Below the pieces are notes generated by a model, which saw nothing but the letters and a program-made list of their open reading frames with translations, did not search any database and was not told the DNA's origin. Of a stretch of 64,000 bases of DNA, positions 24,357 through 34,817 are shown one piece after another. The stretch is taken from positions 396,091 through 460,090 of the forward strand of contig CAWHFO010000044.1 in NCBI GenBank assembly GCA_963828215.1. Direction: 5' to 3'. Position 1 is the first letter of the stretch. Every line of letters begins with the position of its first letter. Origin of the DNA: CAVTJL01 sp963828215. GTDB taxonomy: Bacteria; Pseudomonadota; Alphaproteobacteria; Geminicoccales; Geminicoccaceae. Made by a program: the position numbers and the translations under genes.

Positions 24357-25373
24357 ATGCAGATCGCAATGGGCCGGCGCGGGCTCCTGAAGCGTGGTGG
24401 CATCGCGCTCGCGGCAGCCACGGTGGCACGACCGGCATTGGCCGCGGATCAGCCGACGGTCGTCAAGATCGGCTTCTCGACGGTGGCCGATCTCAAGAAC
24501 GACAACGGCATGTCGGGCTGGGTGCTCAAGAGCTACGTGGCCGGCCGCTCGCCGACCCTGACGGTCGAGGTCCACGGCTCGAGCGAGCTCGGCACCGATC
24601 AGGACGTCATCCAGGGCCTGCAGCTCGGTGCCGGCGCCACGATGTACATCGGCGGCACGGCGCTCTTCAACACCTTCATTCCCCGTGTCGGCGTGCTCGA
24701 TCTGCCGTTCATGTGGCAGAGCTACGACCATGTCGGCCGGGCGCTGGGCGGCCCGATCGGCAAGACCCTGGCCGCGGACTTCGAGAAGTCCGGCTTCAAG
24801 GTGCTGGGCTGGGGCGTCAGCTGGGGCTACCGCAACGTCGTGACGCGCACCAAGGAGGTCCTGAAGCCCGAGGACATGAAGGGCCTGAAGATCAGAACCA
24901 TCCAGTCGCCCATCTACGTGGCCGCCCTCAACGCCATGGGCGCCAACGCCACCCCGATGGCCTTCGGCGAGACCTACACGGCCCTCCAGACCGGCGTGCT
25001 CGACGGCTTCGAGCACGCGCCGGCCGTCGTCATCTCGAGCAAGCTCTACGAGGTCACGAAGCACGTGGCGCTGACCCGCCACCTGCTGGGCCCCACCGTC
25101 ATGGCCTACTCGCTGGCCCTCTGGAAGCAGCTCTCGCCCGAGCAGCAGCAGGTCATGCAGGAGGCGGCCGATCTCGCCTCGGAGATCAACTATGCCCTGG
25201 CACCCGGCCGCGACAAGGCGGCGCTGGCCGAGCTCACGAAGGTCGGCCTGACGGTCAACGAGATCGACACCACACCTTTCAAGGAGGCCGCCGCCCCCCT
25301 CCAGGACAAGCTCGCCAAGGACATCGGCGCCACCGATCTCCTGGCCAGCATCCGCGAGGCGGCGGCGGGCTGA
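24357..25373 (+). CDS. dctP: TRAP transporter substrate-binding protein (DctP family)
   Basis: 338-aa periplasmic binding protein. The N-terminus MGRRGLLKRGGIALAAATVARPALAA is a twin-arginine-type signal, a variation on the usual Sec export of this family. The conserved 'MAFGETYTALQTGVLDGFEHA' is the ligand-binding region and IGFSTVADLKNDNG the first strand. The ATG has GGGAGG 6 nt upstream. It is separated by 90 nt from pdxA and followed by dctQ and dctM. Its cargo should be the substrate of the aminotransferase/kinase/PdxA-like enzymes, likely a four-carbon hydroxy acid or amino acid analogue. Confidence 0.9.
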   Translation: MQIAMGRRGLLKRGGIALAAATVARPALAADQPTVVKIGFSTVADLKNDNGMSGWVLKSYVAGRSPTLTVEVHGSSELGTDQDVIQGLQLGAGATMYIGGTALFNTFIPRVGVLDLPFMWQSYDHVGRALGGPIGKTLAADFEKSGFKVLGWGVSWGYRNVVTRTKEVLKPEDMKGLKIRTIQSPIYVAALNAMGANATPMAFGETYTALQTGVLDGFEHAPAVVISSKLYEVTKHVALTRHLLGPTVMAYSLALWKQLSPEQQQVMQEAADLASEINYALAPGRDKAALAELTKVGLTVNEIDTTPFKEAAAPLQDKLAKDIGATDLLASIREAAAG

Positions 25374-25401
25374 GACGCGGCCGGCGCGGCAGGGCGGCGC
25401 C

Positions 25402-25876
25402 GTGAGCCGGCTGCTCGACCAGCTCGACCGCGCGATCGAGTTTTTTATCTTCCTGATCTTCCTGGCGATCGTCGTCGTCGGTGCTCTTCAGGTGACGAAC
25501 CGCTTCTTCTTCAACTATTCCTTGAGCTGGAGCGAGGAGTTCCAGCGCTACGGCCAGATCTGGATCGTTTTTCTCGGCATCCCGGTGGCCTACCGCCGGG
25601 GTGCCCATATCGGCCTCGATCTCGTGCCGGCGCGGATGGGCAGGGCCGGCCGCCTCGCTCCTCGCCGTCGTGATCGAGCTGCTGTGGATCGGCCTCGCCC
25701 TCGCCATTCTCGTCGGCACCCTGCAGCTCATGCATTTCCTGCAGTTCCAGCACAGCCCGGGGCTCGGCCTGCGGATGGACTGGGTCTATGGCGGCATCCT
25801 CGGCGGCTCCGTCTATACCGTGATCGTCGCCATCCGCCGCCTCGTCGAGCATGCCCGTGGCAACCTCGCCGGCTAG
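25402..25876 (+). pseudogene. dctQ: TRAP small membrane subunit (DctQ family), frameshifted
   Basis: Four-helix TRAP subunit of about 157 residues split over two frames. The first part runs from the GTG at 25402 through two helices and the family segment NYSLSWSEEFQRYGQIW. The second, from about 25655, carries SLLAVVIELLWIGLALAILVG and the last helix to LVEHARGNLAG. The join lies in the GC-rich GGGCCGGCCGCCTCG near 25645-25660. A single-base error is the simplest reason, because both flanking subunits are conserved. A T6 run at 25441-25446 is intact. Confidence 0.8.
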
Positions 25877-25909
25877 CTCGGGGCGCATTGCCCGGGCGGT
25901 GACGGCGCC

Positions 25910-27212
25910 ATGATGCTCCTCGCCCTCTTCCTGGCCCTTCTGGTCCTCATCTTCGTCGGGGTCCCGATCATCCTGGCCCTGGGCCTGGTCGGCCTCGCCG
26001 GCATCCTGCTGGCCCCGGGCCTCGTGCTGGCCCTCTACCCGCAGAAAATGTTCACGACGCTCGACTCCTTCAGCCTCCTGGCCTTGCCCTATTTCATTCT
26101 CGCGGGCGAGCTGATGGCGCAGGGCGGCATCAGCCGGAAGCTCGTCGACTTCGCGGAGACGGTGGTCGGCCACTTCCGCGGCGGCCTCGCCCACGCCAAC
26201 GTCGTCTCGAGCATGGTCTTCGCCGGCGTCTCCGGCTCCTCGACCGCCGACACCTCCGCCATCGGCGCGGTCCTGATCCCCGCCATGAAAGAAAAAAACT
26301 ATCCGCCGGGCTATGCCGCGGCACTCTGCGCCACCGCCGGCACGATCGGCGCCATCATCCCGCCCAGCATGACGATGATCGTCTACGGCTCGCTCGCCAA
26401 CGTCTCGATCGGCGGCCTTTTCCTCGGCGGCATCGTGCCCGGGGCGCTGGTCGGGTTCGCGCTGATGCTGGTCGTCTGGCTGCACTCCCGCAGGCCGGCG
26501 CGCTACCCGTTCCTGCAATCGGTCGAGGGCGCCTTCTCCGTGGCGCCGCATGGTCCGGGCGACCCTGCATGTGTGGCCGGCGCTGCTGGCCCCCGTCATC
26601 ATCATCGGCGGCATCCTGGGCGGCGTCTTCACCGCGACCGAGGCGGGCGTCGTCGTCTGCATCTACGCCTTCCTCGTGGCCCGCTTCGTCTACGGCACGA
26701 TCGGGCTCCGTGACCTCCCGCGCATCTTCATCGACGCCGCCGTCACGACCTGCATGGTCTCCGGCATCATCGGCATGGCCGGCGGCTTCGGCTGGCTCCT
26801 GGCCTACCTCAACTTCAACCAGCTCGTGCTGGGCGGCATCCTGGGCATCACCAGCTCGCCCCAGCTCGTCTTCTGTCTGCTCATCCTGGCCATGCTGCTC
26901 CTGACGATGTTCGTCGACAGCATGGCCATCCTCATCATCAGCGTGCCGATCGCGGTCTTCATCGGGACCCAGCTCGGCATCGACCCCTTCCAGCTCGGCC
27001 TCGCCGTCGTCATGGCGACCCAGATCGGCTCGACCACGCCCCCCGTCGCCGTCCTCCTCTTCGTTGCCTCCAGCATCGCCAAATGCCCCTACGGCGAGAC
27101 CGTCCGCTACTGCTGGCCCTTCATCATCGCCGAGCTCGCCATCCTGGCCCTCGTCGTCCTCTTCAAGCCGCTTGCCGCCTACATCCCGAACTTGGTCCTG
27201 GGCACTCCCTGA
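25910..27212 (+). pseudogene. dctM: TRAP large permease subunit (DctM family), frameshifted
   Basis: About 433-residue multi-spanning TRAP permease. The first half has 'GVSGSSTADTSAIGAVLIPAM' and 'AGTIGAIIPPSMTMIVYG'; the second has FTATEAGVVVCIYAFLVARF and GSTTPPVAVLLFVASSIA. The frame changes near 26540-26550 (SVEGAFS... to VRATLHVWPALLAPVIIIGG). One missing or extra base would restore a normal protein. It is last in the aminotransferase-kinase-pdxA-TRAP operon. An A7 run at 26292-26298 is kept in frame. Confidence 0.82.
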
Positions 27213-27249
27213 GCGGCGACGAGGGTGCCGCTCGAGCCGCAATGCCTCG

Positions 27250-28330
27250 TCATTCCGATCTCCTGCCGGAGATCGTTGCGAAGACCGTGGCCGCTTCACT
27301 TGCCAACAACTTGACAAGCTCTGTGGCAGGGATCTCCCGGTTCAACGCGGCCGCCTGTCCATAGAGATGAAAGTTGGCGACATCGTCGTCGCCGGCCTCA
27401 CAGATCGGATCGCTGAGAGCATACATCAGCGGAAATGCCGGCAGGCGCTGTCGGGACGTTTCCATGTCCTCGGCGTACCGGCTGCGAGCCGTGCGTACCG
27501 AACGGCCGGAAAAGCCATCGGTCACCATGGTGTCGGTATCCTTTGCCACGCGCAGCAGATCGCGGCGTCGAGCATCTGTGTCCGGCCTCGGGACAGGACA
27601 GGAACGCGGTCCCCATCTGAACGCCGCTCGCGCCGAGCGCGAACGCCGCGGCAATTCCGCGTCCGTCGCCGATGCCACCTGCGGCAATTACAGGCACTTT
27701 CACTGCATCGGCAACTTGGGGCACGAGCGCGAGCGTACCTACGCCTTCCCACGGCGCGGTCGGCCCATGTGACCCTCTGTGCCCGCCGGCCTCCCACCCT
27801 TGGGCGATGATCGCATCCACGCCGCGCGACTCGAGGGCTTTCGCTTCGGCCACTGTGGTGGCGGTGCTGAGGAGTAGGATTTCGGCAGCTTTCAGTGCCG
27901 CGACGGCAGCCTCGTCCGGCATGCCAAAGTGGAAACTCGCGACAGGCGGCCGCACGTCCAGGAGCAGGGCCAGCTTGGCGGCATCGAACCCGGCGCCGGA
28001 CACCGAAGGCTCCGCTTTCGGCTGGTCCAGCCCAAGCTTGTCATACCAGGGCTTCAGCCGGTTGCGAGCCGCGGCAAAGACCACGGCATCGATCTCGGGT
28101 GCAGGATGAGCGAAGAAGTTGAGATTGAATGGCCGGCTGGTCCCCGCCCGCAACTGTTCCGCTACGGCCCGGATCGACTCGGTCGTCATGCCCCCGCATC
28201 CAAGCGAGCCCAGACCACCGGCTTCGCACACCGCTATGGCCAGCCGCGGTGTCGCGGACCCGGCCATCGGGGCCTGGACGATGGGGTGCTCGATGCCAAG
28301 GAGGTCGCAGAGGCGTCTGTCTGGCCACAT
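27250..28330 (-). pseudogene. Nitronate monooxygenase / FabK-like FMN oxidoreductase, frameshifted
   Basis: TIM-barrel FMN protein of the 2-nitropropane dioxygenase (NMO) family. It starts MWPDRRLCDLLGIEHPIVQAP; FMN- and substrate-region motifs are 'GGLGSLGCGGMT', IAQGWEAGGHRGSHG and 'VPVIAAGGIGDGRGIAAAFALGASGVQMGTAFL'. The frame switches near 27570-27590 (the next stretch, 'LLRVAKDTDTMVTDGFSGRS', is in another frame) and the C-terminus ends LASEAATVFATI near 27255. It could detoxify nitronates or be an enoyl-ACP reductase-like enzyme; not decided. It converges with the TRAP operon. Confidence 0.78.
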
Positions 28331-28529
28331 TCGAGCCGGAACTTCCCCCAGTAGCCGCCTTCTTCACGCCGATCATGTGTCGCAACGCCGCCTACGGCAA
28401 GTGCCCGAGGGCTCGACGGAGTCTCCGAGGCCGCCGAGACACCGATCTCCGGGCCACCGCCCCACTTTTCGCCAGCGCCAGGTTGATCTCGGCCAGACAG
28501 CGAGGCATCCCCGGTCCCCTGCGGTCCGG

Positions 28530-30298
28530 TCAGAGATCGATCACAATATCGTCCTGGGGTTGGCTGCAGCAGATCAGCACATTGCCGTCGGCAGGTGGCT
28601 CGACCGGATCGGGCCGGTAGCTGACCGCGCCGACGATGAGCCCAGTCTCGCAAGTGTGGCAGACCCCGGTGCGGCACGACCATCGCACGGGCACATCGCA
28701 CGCCTCGGCAAGCTCGAGGAGGTCATGAAACCTCGAATCCCAGCGCACACTGAGGCCGCTCCGCGCGAACGATATCAGCGGCCCCTCGCCGGTATGCCCG
28801 GCCGGCAGATGCGGTGCGTGGCGCGGCGCTTCGGCAATGCCCGGCGTCATGGCCGGGGCCGCCCCGAAGAGCTCGGTGTGAACGCGATCGGCCGCGACAC
28901 CCCAGGCCGAAAGGGCGGCCGTGAGATCGCTCATGAAGGCGGGGGGGCCGCACAGATAAAAGTCGGCACCACGGGGCAGGCCCAGCTCCTGGAGCACGCG
29001 CGCGTCCAAGCGGCCGGGTGCGTCGAAATCGACGGCCAGCCGGTCGGCGGGACCCGGGGAGCTGTAGCGGATATGGCTGTGGCCGTGCGGCAAGGCTTTG
29101 AGAAGGGCGCGCGTCTCCGCGGCGAACGGATGCTCGTCGCCGCTGCGGGCGCCGTGAACCCACCAGATCTCTCTCGGCGATGCTCCGGCGGCCAACGCAT
29201 GGAGCATGGCGAGCACGGGGGTCGCGCCGATGCCGGCGCTCAGGAGGACGACGGATCCGTCGCCCGGTCGCAGCGTGAAGCTGCCCCGCGGCGCGCTTGC
29301 CTCGACCATGTCGCCGACCCGGACCTCGGCCTCGATGTACGCCCCGGCCGCGCCGTGCGCTTCCCGCTTCGACGCTCACTCGATAGCGATCCTCACTCGG
29401 CTCACCCGACAGCGAATAGCTCCGGAGCAGAGCGGGCCCGTCCGGCCCCGGCCTGAGCCGCAGCGCTATGAACTGCCCCGGGAGGCCAGCCGCCAGGGGA
29501 CGCCCGTCAGTCGGCTCGAGGATCAGCGACGTCACGCTGCTGCTTTCGCGGTTCTTGCGCGCTACACGCAGCGGGCGGAACCCGGCCCACGCAGGAGGCG
29601 GGCCGGCCGCCGGCGCCAGACCAGGGTTGCCCGATCATCTCCCCGCCTTCCCGCTCCCGCTCGAGCAGGGCCTCGAAGGAGGTGCGCCAGCCGAGGCTCA
29701 GGGCCGGGATGCGCAATGCCTGCTCCAGCCGGCTCTTCGGATGGCCGGACTTGTACAACAAGGCGTCGATCTCCGAGACGGTCATGCGCTCGGGGCCGGT
29801 GCCGACCTGCACGATCTCGTCGCCGGCTTCGACCTCTCCCTCCTCCAGGACGCGGAAGTAGAAGCCGGGCTTGCCGTGGGCGACGAGCAGCGCTGCCATC
29901 TGCGGCTCGTTCATCCGGATGCCGACCCGGTAGCAAGTGACACGCGGCTGGGTCACCTCGAAAAGAGCGCTCCCGATCCGGTAGCGATCGCCGATGCAAA
30001 CCTCGTCATCGGACAGGCCGTCGACGGTGAAATTCTCCCCGAACTGCCCATAAGCGAAGTCGCGTCGGCCGAGCCGGCTTTGCCAATAGCGATAGGAATC
30101 GATCTGATAAACGAAAACGGCCCGGTGCTCGCCACCGTGCCCTGCCAAGTCTCCTTGGCCATCGCCATCGATGTTGAGCCGCCGCACCATTCGCCGGCCT
30201 TGAACGGGCTTTTTCCAGATGGCGGTGTGGACTGTCCTTCCTTGCCACTCGATGTCGCGCGGCAGGCCCACATTGACCGAAAGCAAGCTCGCCATCAC
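28530..30298 (-). pseudogene. MOSC - ferredoxin-NAD(P) reductase - [2Fe-2S] fusion, frameshifted
   Basis: A known three-part redox architecture of about 585 residues. The N-terminal MOSC domain has GDGQGDLAGHGGEHRAVFVYQ, QFGENFTVDGL and the MOSC Cys in VTCYRVGIR. A middle FAD/NAD reductase follows with LLRSYSLSGEP, LLSAGIGATPVLAML and YLCGPPAFM. The C-terminal plant-type ferredoxin has Cys in WSCRTGVCHTC and a last one in VLICCSQP. Shifts are needed near 29590 (after MOSC) and near 29330 (in the FAD domain). The MOSC part suggests moco-linked sulfur or N-hydroxyl reduction chemistry like YiiM-type reductases. Confidence 0.8.
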
Positions 30299-30447
30299 TT
30301 CTTTCTCCCACGCCCGCGAGACGGCGGAACCCAGCGGCGCTCGCCACGATAGCTACGTTGTCCTGCTTCGCCACGGCGCTTCATCCCGGGCTTCCCCGTA
30401 CGTGCCGTTATTTTAGCCTGGAAGTCTTCCGGCGCCTTCGGCCGAGG

Positions 30448-31227
30448 TCAGGTCAAGTAATAGATCGAGCCGGAGAGGACGGGATACGGGCCGGATGCCA
30501 CGTCGGGCGGAACGCCGTTGCCGCCGAGGAGCGATTCCAGGGCGGTCACGAATTCGGCCTGGGTGCCGAATTCCCAGAGGAAAAAGTTGGGGTCGCACAA
30601 TTGCCAGCGATTTGCTTGGCGCGGACCAAGCGCCCAGCGCGTGCTGCCACGGCTCGTCGGCGGCCTCGTCCCACCAAGCGATCGAGAGGTAGAGAAGTCT
30701 GGCGCCAGTGGAGCCTCGGCCAGCCGGCGCGGGGTAAACAGCGCCCTGTTGCCGGCCGCGAAGAAACCGAAGCGATTGCGGAGATCAAGGCCGTAGAGCC
30801 GGAACAGGCGCGCCTTGCCGCTGTCGGCGTTCGGCGCACGCATCACGTGATGCTGGCCCAAGATCATTGACCCCGTCGGGCCGATATCGCTCGCGCTGGT
30901 GACAGTGGCGCCGCTCCGGACGGCCTTGATCCAGCTGCACACCATGGCGCCGCAGACACCCCATGACCCCTCCATGAAGGTGGCGACGTGGTTGCTCGGA
31001 CTGCAGACGATCGTCAATTCTCGCGCCCCGCGCCGACCGCGACCGGCGGCCCTCAAACGCCGCAGCGAGCGGCCCTGATCGGGCGCCGCGGTGATGATGA
31101 GAGCCGAGTTCTTCGCCGCGCCTTCCGCTCTCGATGTTGTGCGACGTAGAGCGCTGGATCCCCTCGACGCCTTGATGCTGATATCGCTCGGATGGCCCCC
31201 GCTCGACTTCGACGGTGCTCCGCGCAA
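30448..31227 (-). pseudogene. Possible YopT-like (C58) cysteine protease, two frameshifts
   Basis: Tentative. The main frame has a Cys in GSWGVCGAMVCSWIKAVRSG, reminiscent of the G-x-C-x2-L/M-x3-W helix of YopT-type papain-like proteases. The C-terminus (DPNFFLWEFGTQAEFVTALESLL) resembles the family's Asp-Pro-Asn strand. Between them, in a neighbouring frame at about 30620-30705, lies LYLSIAWWDEAADEPWQHALGAW with a candidate catalytic His (HALGAW). Two indels (near 30705 and 30603) would join Cys, His and Asp in the right order. If correct this is a host- or competitor-directed effector or a self-processing enzyme. No secretion signal is seen and the N-terminus (GTG/ATG near 31227-31240) is unsure. 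Confidence 0.45.
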
Positions 31228-31364
31228 GGTCGCCCGTCAATCGGAATGCTGGGGCGTGTGCCAGGGGAAGCGTTCGCGATGCGAGACCCTAGGTGGTCGC
31301 GGCCATGTTTGGTCAGCTTACAGGGTGCACGCGAAGTACCGGGTCCAGCTCGACGCTCGTCTCG

Positions 31365-33017
31365 CCGCAAGCGATGCCGCCTACGGAAGCTCGAGATCGA
31401 TTCCTCCTTGCTCGTGATGAACTCGAGCAGCGCCGGCTGGCCCTGCTGCGTCGGCTTCGATGCCGCGGCGGATGGCCGGCACGATCTCCTCCGGCTCGGT
31501 GATCCGCTCGCCGTGGGCGCCCAGCGCCCGGGCAAAGGCCGCATAGTCGCCCGAGATGTCGGTGGCGCGGTAGCTGGTCGGTCGATACCGGCATCACCTT
31601 GAGCTCGATCGCCATCGAGAAGTTGTTGAGCAGGATGGAAAGGATAGGGATATGCTCGCGGACCGCCGTCTCGATGTCCATGCCGGTGAAGCCGATCGCG
31701 GCGTCGCCCCAGACGTTGATGCAGAGCTTCTCGGGCTTCGCGAGCTTGGCGCCCATCGCGAGGCCCAGCCCGTAGCCGAGCTGGGTCGACTTGCCCCAGC
31801 CGATGTAGGAGAGCGGCGTTGTCGACCGCCAGAACGGCGAGAGCTGGTCGCGCGGGCTGCCGGCGTCGTGGGTGATGATGGTTTCCGCCATGTCGACCGT
31901 GTGCTGGAGGTCCCAGAGCACCCGGTAGGGGTCGAGCGGCGCTGCGTCCGACGGTGAGCTTCGGCAGCCAGCGGCCGAGCCAGCGCTCGTGGACCTCCGC
32001 GATCTCGCGGGCGACCGGCGCAGGGATCGCGGGCCTCGCCGTTGTCCTGCCGCTCGATCTCCCCCAGCAGCGCCTCGAGGAAAAGCTTGGCGTCGCCCAG
32101 CACGCGCCACGTGCAGGCGAGGTCCTTGTTGACGTCCATCGGATCGAGCGTCGCGTGGATGATCTTTTTTCCGCTCGGCATGGTGACGCCGAAATTGGTC
32201 GACCCGAAGCTGCAGCCGATGCCGAGGATGAGGTCCGACTCCTTGAGGAAAGTGAAGGACGGTCTCCGGGATGGCGCGGCCGCCGGAGCCCAGCGCCAGC
32301 GGATGGGTCTCGGGGAAGGCGCTCTTGCCCTCGAGGCTGGTGCAGACCGGGATGGCGAGGCGCTCGGCCAGCTGCCGAAAGCTCGGGCCAGGCCTCGGCC
32401 CAGTGGACGCCTTGGCCGGCATAGATGACCGGCCGCTTGGCGTCGAGCAGCATCGCTGCCGCCTCGCGCACCGCCTCCGGGTCGGGGCCGCTGCGGAGAT
32501 GCCGCACGGGCTCGTAGTCGACGGCCTCGATCTCCTCGGCCCAGACGTCGACCGGGATCTCGACCAGCACGGGCCCGCCGCGGCCGCTCCGCAGGCGCGT
32601 GAAGGCGCGGCGCAGGATCGTTGGGAAGCTCGCGGGCGGAGGTGATCGGCTCGGCCGACTTGGTGATGCCCGCATCTGCAGGCTGCCGAAATAGTTGGGC
32701 TGCACCCAGGCGAGCGCGGCGCGCATAGCCCATCGGCATGACCAGGAGGGGGATCGCCTCGCTCTAGGCCTGGGCGACGCCGCCATAGGCGTTCTCGGTG
32801 CCCGGCCCGTGCTGCATGGCGAAGACGCCCAGCTTCTTTCCCGACGTGACCCGCGAGATGGCGTCCGCCATGTGCAGGCCGGTCCGCTCCTGCCGCACGA
32901 TCACGGGCGGATGCCGACCTCGGCCGCATATTCGAGGACATGGTTGACCGGATAGCCGATCACCATCTCCACGCCCTCGCGGCGCAGGATCTCCGCGATC
33001 ACCTCCGCGGTCTTCAT
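31365..33017 (-). pseudogene. TPP-dependent acetolactate-synthase-like enzyme, many frameshifts
   Basis: Thiamine-diphosphate enzyme of the IlvB/oxalyl-CoA family, about 550 residues if repaired. The start at 33017 has GGGAGG upstream (MKTAEVIAEILRREGVEMVIG). Pieces in different frames include the TPP-activating region RQERTGLHMADAISR, the central domain 'PVIYAGQGVHWAEAWPEL', 'LGIGCSFGSTNFGV', and the TPP/Mg motif GDAAIGFTGMDIETAVREHIPILSILLNN. It has at least six shifts and an in-frame TAG near 32767 where a Tyr (AQAYSEAIP) is expected. This is denser damage than in neighbours, so real decay is possible. Substrate not assignable. Confidence 0.75.
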
Positions 33018-33164
33018 GGCGCTGCCTCCCTCGGCGTCCGCAGCCCGACCTTGGCAGCCGCAGGCGCGGCGAACAAGGATCGGTGGCCGACGTCCCGAGC
33101 CGGCCAGCGGCCTTCCTGTCCGGGCGGCGCGGCTTCGCGCACCGGACGAGCCGTGCTTTCGACC

Positions 33165-33503
33165 TCAGCCGGCGCCCTCATGATGAAAGACTTCCTCCAT
33201 CCTGGCCCAGTGCTCCCCCGGCCTGCGGTCGGGCAGGGGGGTCTGGCAGGGGCCGCAGAGCGCCCACCAGCGCCGGGTGACTTCCCGGTCGGCGATGCGC
33301 TTCATGTCGGCGGCGAGATCGCTGCCATGATACTCCCAATAGCCGAACAGAAGCCCGTCCGGCTCCCAGAGAAAAATGGAATAGTTCTTGATGTTGGCCG
33401 CGGTGAGCCCGTCCAGGATCTCCGGCCAGCAGGCGGCATGCAGCCGCTTGTATTCCTCGATCTTGTCCTTCTTGACGCCGATCACCATGCCCATGCGCTG
33501 CAC
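33165..33503 (-). CDS. rhaM: L-rhamnose mutarotase family protein, 112 aa
   Basis: Small dimeric ferredoxin-like alpha/beta protein that interconverts L-rhamnose anomers. Motifs: VKKDKIEEYKRLHAACWPEIL with the catalytic His, 'NYSIFLWEPDGLLFGYWEY', and the Trp pair in RRWWALCGPCQ; ends EEVFHHEG. Normal length. GTG start at 33503 with GGGGAGG 8 nt upstream. It lies downstream of the TPP enzyme start on the same strand; no rhamnose kinase, isomerase or aldolase is in the window, so it may serve another sugar acid route. Confidence 0.88.
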   Translation of the reverse strand: MQRMGMVIGVKKDKIEEYKRLHAACWPEILDGLTAANIKNYSIFLWEPDGLLFGYWEYHGSDLAADMKRIADREVTRRWWALCGPCQTPLPDRRPGEHWARMEEVFHHEGAG

Positions 33504-33762
33504 CAGGCTGCCCTCCCCAGGGGTCGGCGCCCGCCCGCCGGGGCCGCCCCCGCGTTCATAGGACGGGTGTCGGTCATCGCCCAGCGGGGCGTGGCACCTC
33601 TCAGGGCCCGGCCCGCCGGCGGGCCGGCATCCGTCGTATGGTCGGGACTGGAGCGGCGCGGGTGCCGGCGCTCCGCCGCCTGCCGCTGCCTCTCGAGCCG
33701 CGGCTCGCCGCCTGCTTCCCCTTGGCCGTCCCGGGCCCGCGTCGCCGGCCGCGAGCGCCGGC

Positions 33763-34368
33763 CTAGGAGCGCCTCGAGGCCGCTGCGGCCTCCGGGGCCC
33801 TGTCTCGCGGCAGGGGCGCGGAGGGGCTCACGGGCTTCCTGCCGGTGATCATGGCCAGAACGAGGTTCTCGCCGTGCCGGAGGCTCTCCCAGGCGACCCC
33901 TAGGAGATGCAGGCCGACAAGCACCAGGAGGAGGTTGGCCAGGTAGGCATGCAGGTTGCCCAGCGTCTCGTCGCCCCAGAAGGCGTCGAGGCCCATCATC
34001 CAGCCGGTGATGCCGAGCCCGCCCAACACGAGAAGAAGTGCTACGACCATGAGCCCGCCCAGCGGGTTGTGGCCGACATAGCGGGGCTCGGCACCCTGGG
34101 CGAGGCCCAGCATGTAGCGGGCGAGGCGCCGCGGCCCTTTGACGAAGTCGGCGAACCGCGCGTGCCGGGTGCCGACGAAGCCCCAGACGATGCGGACGAT
34201 GACCGCCCCCAGGACCCAGTAGCCGAGCGCCTCATGGAGGCGGCGCCAGTCGTCGCTGGTGAGGTAGGCGCCCAGGCAGGCGAGGGCCACGGTCCAATGA
34301 AAGGTGCGGACGAGCGGATCCCAGACCTTGAGGGTGGAGCGGCGGCTGGTCTCGATGGCAGGGCTCAT
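33763..34368 (-). CDS. Cytochrome b561-type membrane protein, 201 aa
   Basis: Four-helix b-type cytochrome of the inner membrane (cytochrome b/b6, B561 family). Haem-ligand histidines are seen in VRTFHWTVAL, RRLHEALGYW, and the last helix NLHAYLANLLLVLVGLHLLG. I start at 34368 (MSPAIETSRR) because GAGGAG lies upstream and the longer frame is a shadow. It is 106 nt after a PepSY protein gene and belongs with the two-component genes upstream. Likely moves electrons from quinol to a periplasmic acceptor. Confidence 0.88.
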   Translation of the reverse strand: MSPAIETSRRSTLKVWDPLVRTFHWTVALACLGAYLTSDDWRRLHEALGYWVLGAVIVRIVWGFVGTRHARFADFVKGPRRLARYMLGLAQGAEPRYVGHNPLGGLMVVALLLVLGGLGITGWMMGLDAFWGDETLGNLHAYLANLLLVLVGLHLLGVAWESLRHGENLVLAMITGRKPVSPSAPLPRDRAPEAAAASRRS

Positions 34369-34474
34369 GCGGGTTGGCTCCTCGGACGCCCTGGGACAAA
34401 GCGTGGCGCCGACCGGGACCGCCCGAGGCGGTCCCGGGGCCACGCACGCAGGAACGAAATCTGGAGGGGGCCGA

Positions 34475-34738
34475 TCAGCCCTCCTGGCCCAGCTCCTTGC
34501 CGGTCCAGGGGTCGACGGTGATCTCTTTCTTCTCTTTGCCCTTGGTCGCGTACATCTCGTAGCAGCCATGCTCGGCGAGCTTGAAATTGTGGATCGTCCA
34601 GCCCTGGGCCTTGTACTGGGCAGCGATCTGATTGTGGTCGAGCTTGGTGCCCTTGCCGTTGCACTGCGGCTCGGCTGCGAGGGCCGGTACCGCGGCAACG
34701 AAGGCGAGGGCCGCCGAGGCGAGAAGAAACCGCTTCAT
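34475..34738 (-). CDS. PepSY-domain periplasmic protein, 87 aa
   Basis: Small exported protein: signal peptide MKRFLLASAALAFVAAVPALA then a single PepSY-like domain (KLDHNQIAAQYKAQGWTIHNF, CYEMYATKGKEKKEITVDPWTG). Two cysteines may form a disulfide. The start at 34738 is the only one giving a signal peptide. PepSY proteins often accompany cytochrome b561 and a two-component pair, exactly the order here, so it may be the sensor's regulator or a partner of the cytochrome. Confidence 0.85.
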   Translation of the reverse strand: MKRFLLASAALAFVAAVPALAAEPQCNGKGTKLDHNQIAAQYKAQGWTIHNFKLAEHGCYEMYATKGKEKKEITVDPWTGKELGQEG

Positions 34739-34817
34739 CCGTCTGCTCCGCTCATGATGGATCGACGGCTCAGGGTGATAGGCGGTCCGGCTTGCGGCAG
34801 CCTTGCGGGCGGCAGCG

